Shown one piece after another: positions 40,047 through 42,635 of a stretch of DNA of 42,635 nt (the stretch's first letter is position 1; the number at the start of each line of letters is the position of its first letter). A program made the position numbers and the translations under genes. The notes below the pieces were generated by a model that did not search any database, was not told the DNA's origin, and was given only the letters and a program-made list of their open reading frames with translations. The DNA is from a virus: positions 1-42,635 of IMG/VR virus record IMGVR_UViG_3300037557_000319; one strand, given 5' to 3'.

Positions 40047-40484
40047 TTAGAGAGCAGCTTCAGAACCTACAACCGCCGTTCCATCCGCCGCAACTGGGCT
40101 GCTCGGGGGGTTTAAGATATACCCGATGATGCGCGTCCCAACACCCCCAGCGACTAGGGTGATTTGACCCGTGACGTCGGCGTACAAAGGAGTCTGAGAA
40201 GCGGCCGCGAGGGTAAGTCCACTTAGGATAGCCCAAGGCTGTCCGATACCATACTTCCCTTGGGGGATCGCGTGACGGAGAACCAAGAGCCGTCCATTTT
40301 GGGTCGCCAAAGTGGGGGTCGCGCCATCTGACGGAGCTACGGTAGCTACATTTCCTTGGGTACCACTAAGGTATACAATCGTATTCTTAGGGAGGTCAGC
40401 GCCCGAATTATTATATACCCGTTGGCCTCCAGGGTAACTGAATGCACTACCAGGACGGACCCATTTATTCTTCACACTAGGCAT
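40047..40484 (-). CDS. Decoration-like virion protein
   Basis: A 145-residue protein with AAGGAGG before its ATG. The pattern YNNSGADLPKNTIVYLSGT, then LVLRHAIPQGKYGIGQPWAI, TPLYADVTGQITL and a final RIIGYILNPP resembles phage decoration or cement proteins with a beta-tulip or beta-sandwich fold. Together with the gene at 7284-7904 the phage would have two such proteins. Role inferred from pattern. Confidence 0.66.
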   Translation of the reverse strand: MPSVKNKWVRPGSAFSYPGGQRVYNNSGADLPKNTIVYLSGTQGNVATVAPSDGATPTLATQNGRLLVLRHAIPQGKYGIGQPWAILSGLTLAAASQTPLYADVTGQITLVAGGVGTRIIGYILNPPSSPVAADGTAVVGSEAAL

Positions 40485-40495
40485 TATGCCTCCTT

Positions 40496-40741
40496 CTACT
40501 TCTCAAGATATTCAGTAATGCACCCTTCAGGGCCAACAGCACTACTACGGTTAGAATGGTCTAGCTCAAATTGAAATACATCCATCGCTTCTTCTTGGGA
40601 TGGTTTAGTTTTAAGCCATTTTTTAATCGATGAAACGGTCTTGGTGATCCCTTCTGCGTCAAGAGCGTCGGGAGTTACAGAGCTAGGAGCGGGAGGCGTA
40701 GCGCCACCACGGATATATTTACCTGCTGCATTTCTCGCCAT
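40496..40741 (-). CDS. Small basic/acidic protein downstream of the giant gene
   Basis: An 81-residue protein. The ATG at 40741 with AGAGG upstream is preferred over a TTG at 40756. It has a basic, Pro-rich N-terminus and a helical half (GITKTVSSIKKWLKTKPS, then EEAMDVFQFELDHSNR). It is the first small gene after the giant virion gene. No family is recognised. Confidence 0.64.
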   Translation of the reverse strand: MARNAAGKYIRGGATPPAPSSVTPDALDAEGITKTVSSIKKWLKTKPSQEEAMDVFQFELDHSNRSSAVGPEGCITEYLEK

Positions 40742-40851
40742 CTTAGCCTCTCTCAAAGGGGTTACAAGGGGTTCTTCTTCCCAGGACCCCCCCTCTCCGG
40801 AAGGGTTACCAATATGTTAGGCGTAATGTAACACAGGTTTATGTTTTGTGT

Positions 40852-42635
40852 CTAGGGTTCTTCCTCAAAAAATTCATAAGTCCCCTCTACCCGTGACTGC
40901 CCTTCTTTAAGCTCGCCGATGGCATCGCGCCGTATCTGTCCTGCAACCATGTCCCGTGCTTCGGTGGGAGTCATTAATTTAGTTTCCCGTGTAAAGCCCG
41001 CCAAGTCACTCAACATCCAGGCCATTCCTTTTTTTGTACCTAGGTCCCACTGGGGGTCTCGTAGGTTGAGAAGGCCCCGTACTACGCGGGGAATCTCATT
41101 ACCTACTACGGGTAAAGATTCGATGCCTTCTTTATAGATGCGCGGCATCTCGTACCCATAACGGCCGGGCACGGTCACTTCACCCAGAAAAGGGAACTGC
41201 TGGTCAATAAGAAAATCATAACGACTGGGCACCTTGACCAAGGCACGCCCCCCATCCCCGGTATAGTGGTCCCAGACACTCTTAGAGAGGTACTTAGCCG
41301 TGGGATTAAACTGGTCTTCAATTAATTCTTCGTAGAGTTCTCGGGTAAAATTCTCGCCCAGAATTAAATCCTCAGTACCAGGAAACTGCATCATCGCCGC
41401 AGTTCCTACCATCCCCTGGAGGAGAGCCAGGTAGATATGCATAGTTTCAGGGATACCAAAGGACGGTCCTACCCGTAAAGCAAGTTGTCCTTCGGGGGTG
41501 ATCTCGCTGGTAAGGACGGGGCGACTACCATAGAAAGAAGGTCGGCTCGCAGTATCGGCCAATTGTACAGCTTCAGCATAACCAACGTCATCGCCTTCCC
41601 CCCAATTAACCCAGTTAGGAAGACCGAAAAGGAGGGCGGTGCTTTTACGCGCACGGTTGAGTTTACCTGTCCCGAGGATGCTGTACTTAACTGTATCTTT
41701 GAAGTCATAGCTCAATGGTTCTAAGATGGCGCTCCCCATCTGCTGCATAGCGAGCCGTGTATAAGGGTAGAAAGCACCTAAAACGGTAAGCGTATCCATT
41801 TCCTTTTTGGTGACTCCATGCCGCCAGTCATAAAAGGTTTTCTCTACGGCTTTTTGTGCCTCTTCTGGTGTCGCCCCTCGGCGTAATCGCATCTCTAAAT
41901 AATAGGCCGCACGCTGGTGATCTTGGGTTTGACTTACTAGCGTAGAGCTATAATCGCGCCACGCTCGCTCGACCTTCTTCCCCTTCTTTGCCCAGTCGGC
42001 GGTGCCCTTTCCACGTCGCTTTGCTAGATCCCCTGCGACATGACGCATATCTTCATTAAAAAGGGCGTCAAAAACGTTACGCTCACTCATTTCTGCAAGA
42101 AGCTGAGCGGCGGTAAGCTCACCCTCTTTAACCGCGTAAAGCTCATCACTATGGCGGTTAGTTAAAATGCGCTGCACAAAAGGATTTACCCACGCGCTAA
42201 GGGGGGTCGTAAGAGAGGGCTTTCCTTGTTGGGCTGCTTTGAAGGCCACATCTTCTATGGCTTCGGTCATCCGTGGCCCGAAGTAGGGTACGTAGGTAAA
42301 AGCATTCTGTAAACTCATGGGGAGTGCCCCAGATAAGTAGAAAGCCCCCGCTCTAGGTCCTGTCTGCTGACGCCTTAAAGTAAGGAGACCTTCGGGCATA
42401 ATCATCTGGGCAAAGTCACCAGCCATTTGATTGGCATAGTAAGCTGGACGCGGAGCCCAATACCCTCGGGTTACCGAAGTTCGCCACGCCCTTAACCAGG
42501 TTTTAACCCCGCGCATATGGTCATCAGTGAGTTGACTAACCGTAGGGGTACGGTCTAAGGTTTTAATCCCCCGGTCTAACTGCGCTTCAATTTGTTTGAT
42601 GAGAGGCGCTGCCGTAAAGATGCTCTCCCCTAAGG
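40852..42635 (-). CDS. C-terminal part of a giant virion protein (runs off the window)
   Basis: The frame is open from the window edge to a stop at 40852, giving about 593 residues. An internal ATG at 42516 is not taken as the start because the frame continues upstream without a stop. The visible part is largely helical, with KKVERAWRDYSSTLVSQ, MDTLTVLGAFYPYTRLAMQQ and a final acidic EGTYEFFEEEP. Long helical C-termini of this kind occur in internal or ejection proteins of short-tailed phages. I infer it belongs with the fragment at 1-374. Confidence 0.75.
   Translation of the reverse strand, partial: LGESIFTAAPLIKQIEAQLDRGIKTLDRTPTVSQLTDDHMRGVKTWLRAWRTSVTRGYWAPRPAYYANQMAGDFAQMIMPEGLLTLRRQQTGPRAGAFYLSGALPMSLQNAFTYVPYFGPRMTEAIEDVAFKAAQQGKPSLTTPLSAWVNPFVQRILTNRHSDELYAVKEGELTAAQLLAEMSERNVFDALFNEDMRHVAGDLAKRRGKGTADWAKKGKKVERAWRDYSSTLVSQTQDHQRAAYYLEMRLRRGATPEEAQKAVEKTFYDWRHGVTKKEMDTLTVLGAFYPYTRLAMQQMGSAILEPLSYDFKDTVKYSILGTGKLNRARKSTALLFGLPNWVNWGEGDDVGYAEAVQLADTASRPSFYGSRPVLTSEITPEGQLALRVGPSFGIPETMHIYLALLQGMVGTAAMMQFPGTEDLILGENFTRELYEELIEDQFNPTAKYLSKSVWDHYTGDGGRALVKVPSRYDFLIDQQFPFLGEVTVPGRYGYEMPRIYKEGIESLPVVGNEIPRVVRGLLNLRDPQWDLGTKKGMAWMLSDLAGFTRETKLMTPTEARDMVAGQIRRDAIGELKEGQSRVEGTYEFFEEEP

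Noticed and set aside
40760-40767. GGTTACAA, another match to the TGTAACC repeat
   Set aside because: An isolated eight-base match is expected by chance about once in this length.
42517-42635. ATG at 42516 as the true start of the last gene
   Set aside because: The frame stays open upstream to the window edge with protein-like sequence and no ribosome site precedes the ATG.

Overview
The window is most of the genome of a lytic tailed dsDNA bacteriophage. The virion module has a podovirus-like (short-tailed) plan: portal, scaffold, HK97-type capsid protein, a tail-tube A-like adaptor, a T7 gp12-sized nozzle protein and an apparent giant internal virion protein. No tape-measure protein, sheath, integrase, phage RNA polymerase, tRNA or CRISPR array was seen. 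Start sites mostly carry strong AGGAG-type ribosome binding sites, and one early promoter nearly matches the sigma70 consensus, so a bacterial host transcribed by ordinary sigma70-type RNA polymerase is likely. The host itself cannot be named from this sequence. Both window ends lie inside open reading frames, so the genome is longer than the window.

Layout. Positions 1-19787 are one long minus-strand operon. In transcription order it runs: excisionase-like HTH protein, D5-type primase-helicase, an HTH-containing protein and a small protein (either could fill the small-terminase slot), large terminase, two small proteins, portal, a 17-residue-repeat protein, a zinc-ribbon protein, a small acidic protein, scaffold, major capsid protein, decoration-like protein, head-tail adaptor, a small protein, tail nozzle, three structural proteins, then the start of a large virion protein. 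Positions 19788-22090 form a regulatory hub. It holds a cluster of TGTAACC repeats (candidate origin or operator), a GC-rich hairpin pair and one lone minus-strand gene, and it ends in about 360 bases packed with consecutive hairpins, read here as a candidate structured RNA.

Positions 22091-36940 are the plus-strand early and replication region. It starts with many small unknown proteins and then carries an SF2 helicase, a winged-helix protein, a phage-type adenine methylase, a Cas4/RecB-like nuclease with four cysteines, a P-loop ATPase, an SSB-like protein, a DNA polymerase I-type enzyme with an N-terminal uracil-DNA-glycosylase-like domain, and a very short Rad50/SMC-like ATPase with a CxxC motif. 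Positions 36846-42635 return to the minus strand. Starting from the window edge, they hold the C-terminal part of a giant virion protein, small structural proteins, two tandem paralogous surface proteins, and a lysis-type block (YkuD-like enzyme and a coiled-coil protein with a C-terminal membrane segment).

The two minus-strand ends probably belong to one giant gene cut by the window boundary. If so, the minus-strand virion genes form a single late operon running from 19.8 kb down to 1 and on through the missing segment to 36.8 kb, converging with the early operon at 36.85-36.94 kb. The most unusual items are the structured-RNA candidate, the TGTAACC repeat cluster, the 17-residue repeat protein and the mini-Rad50.
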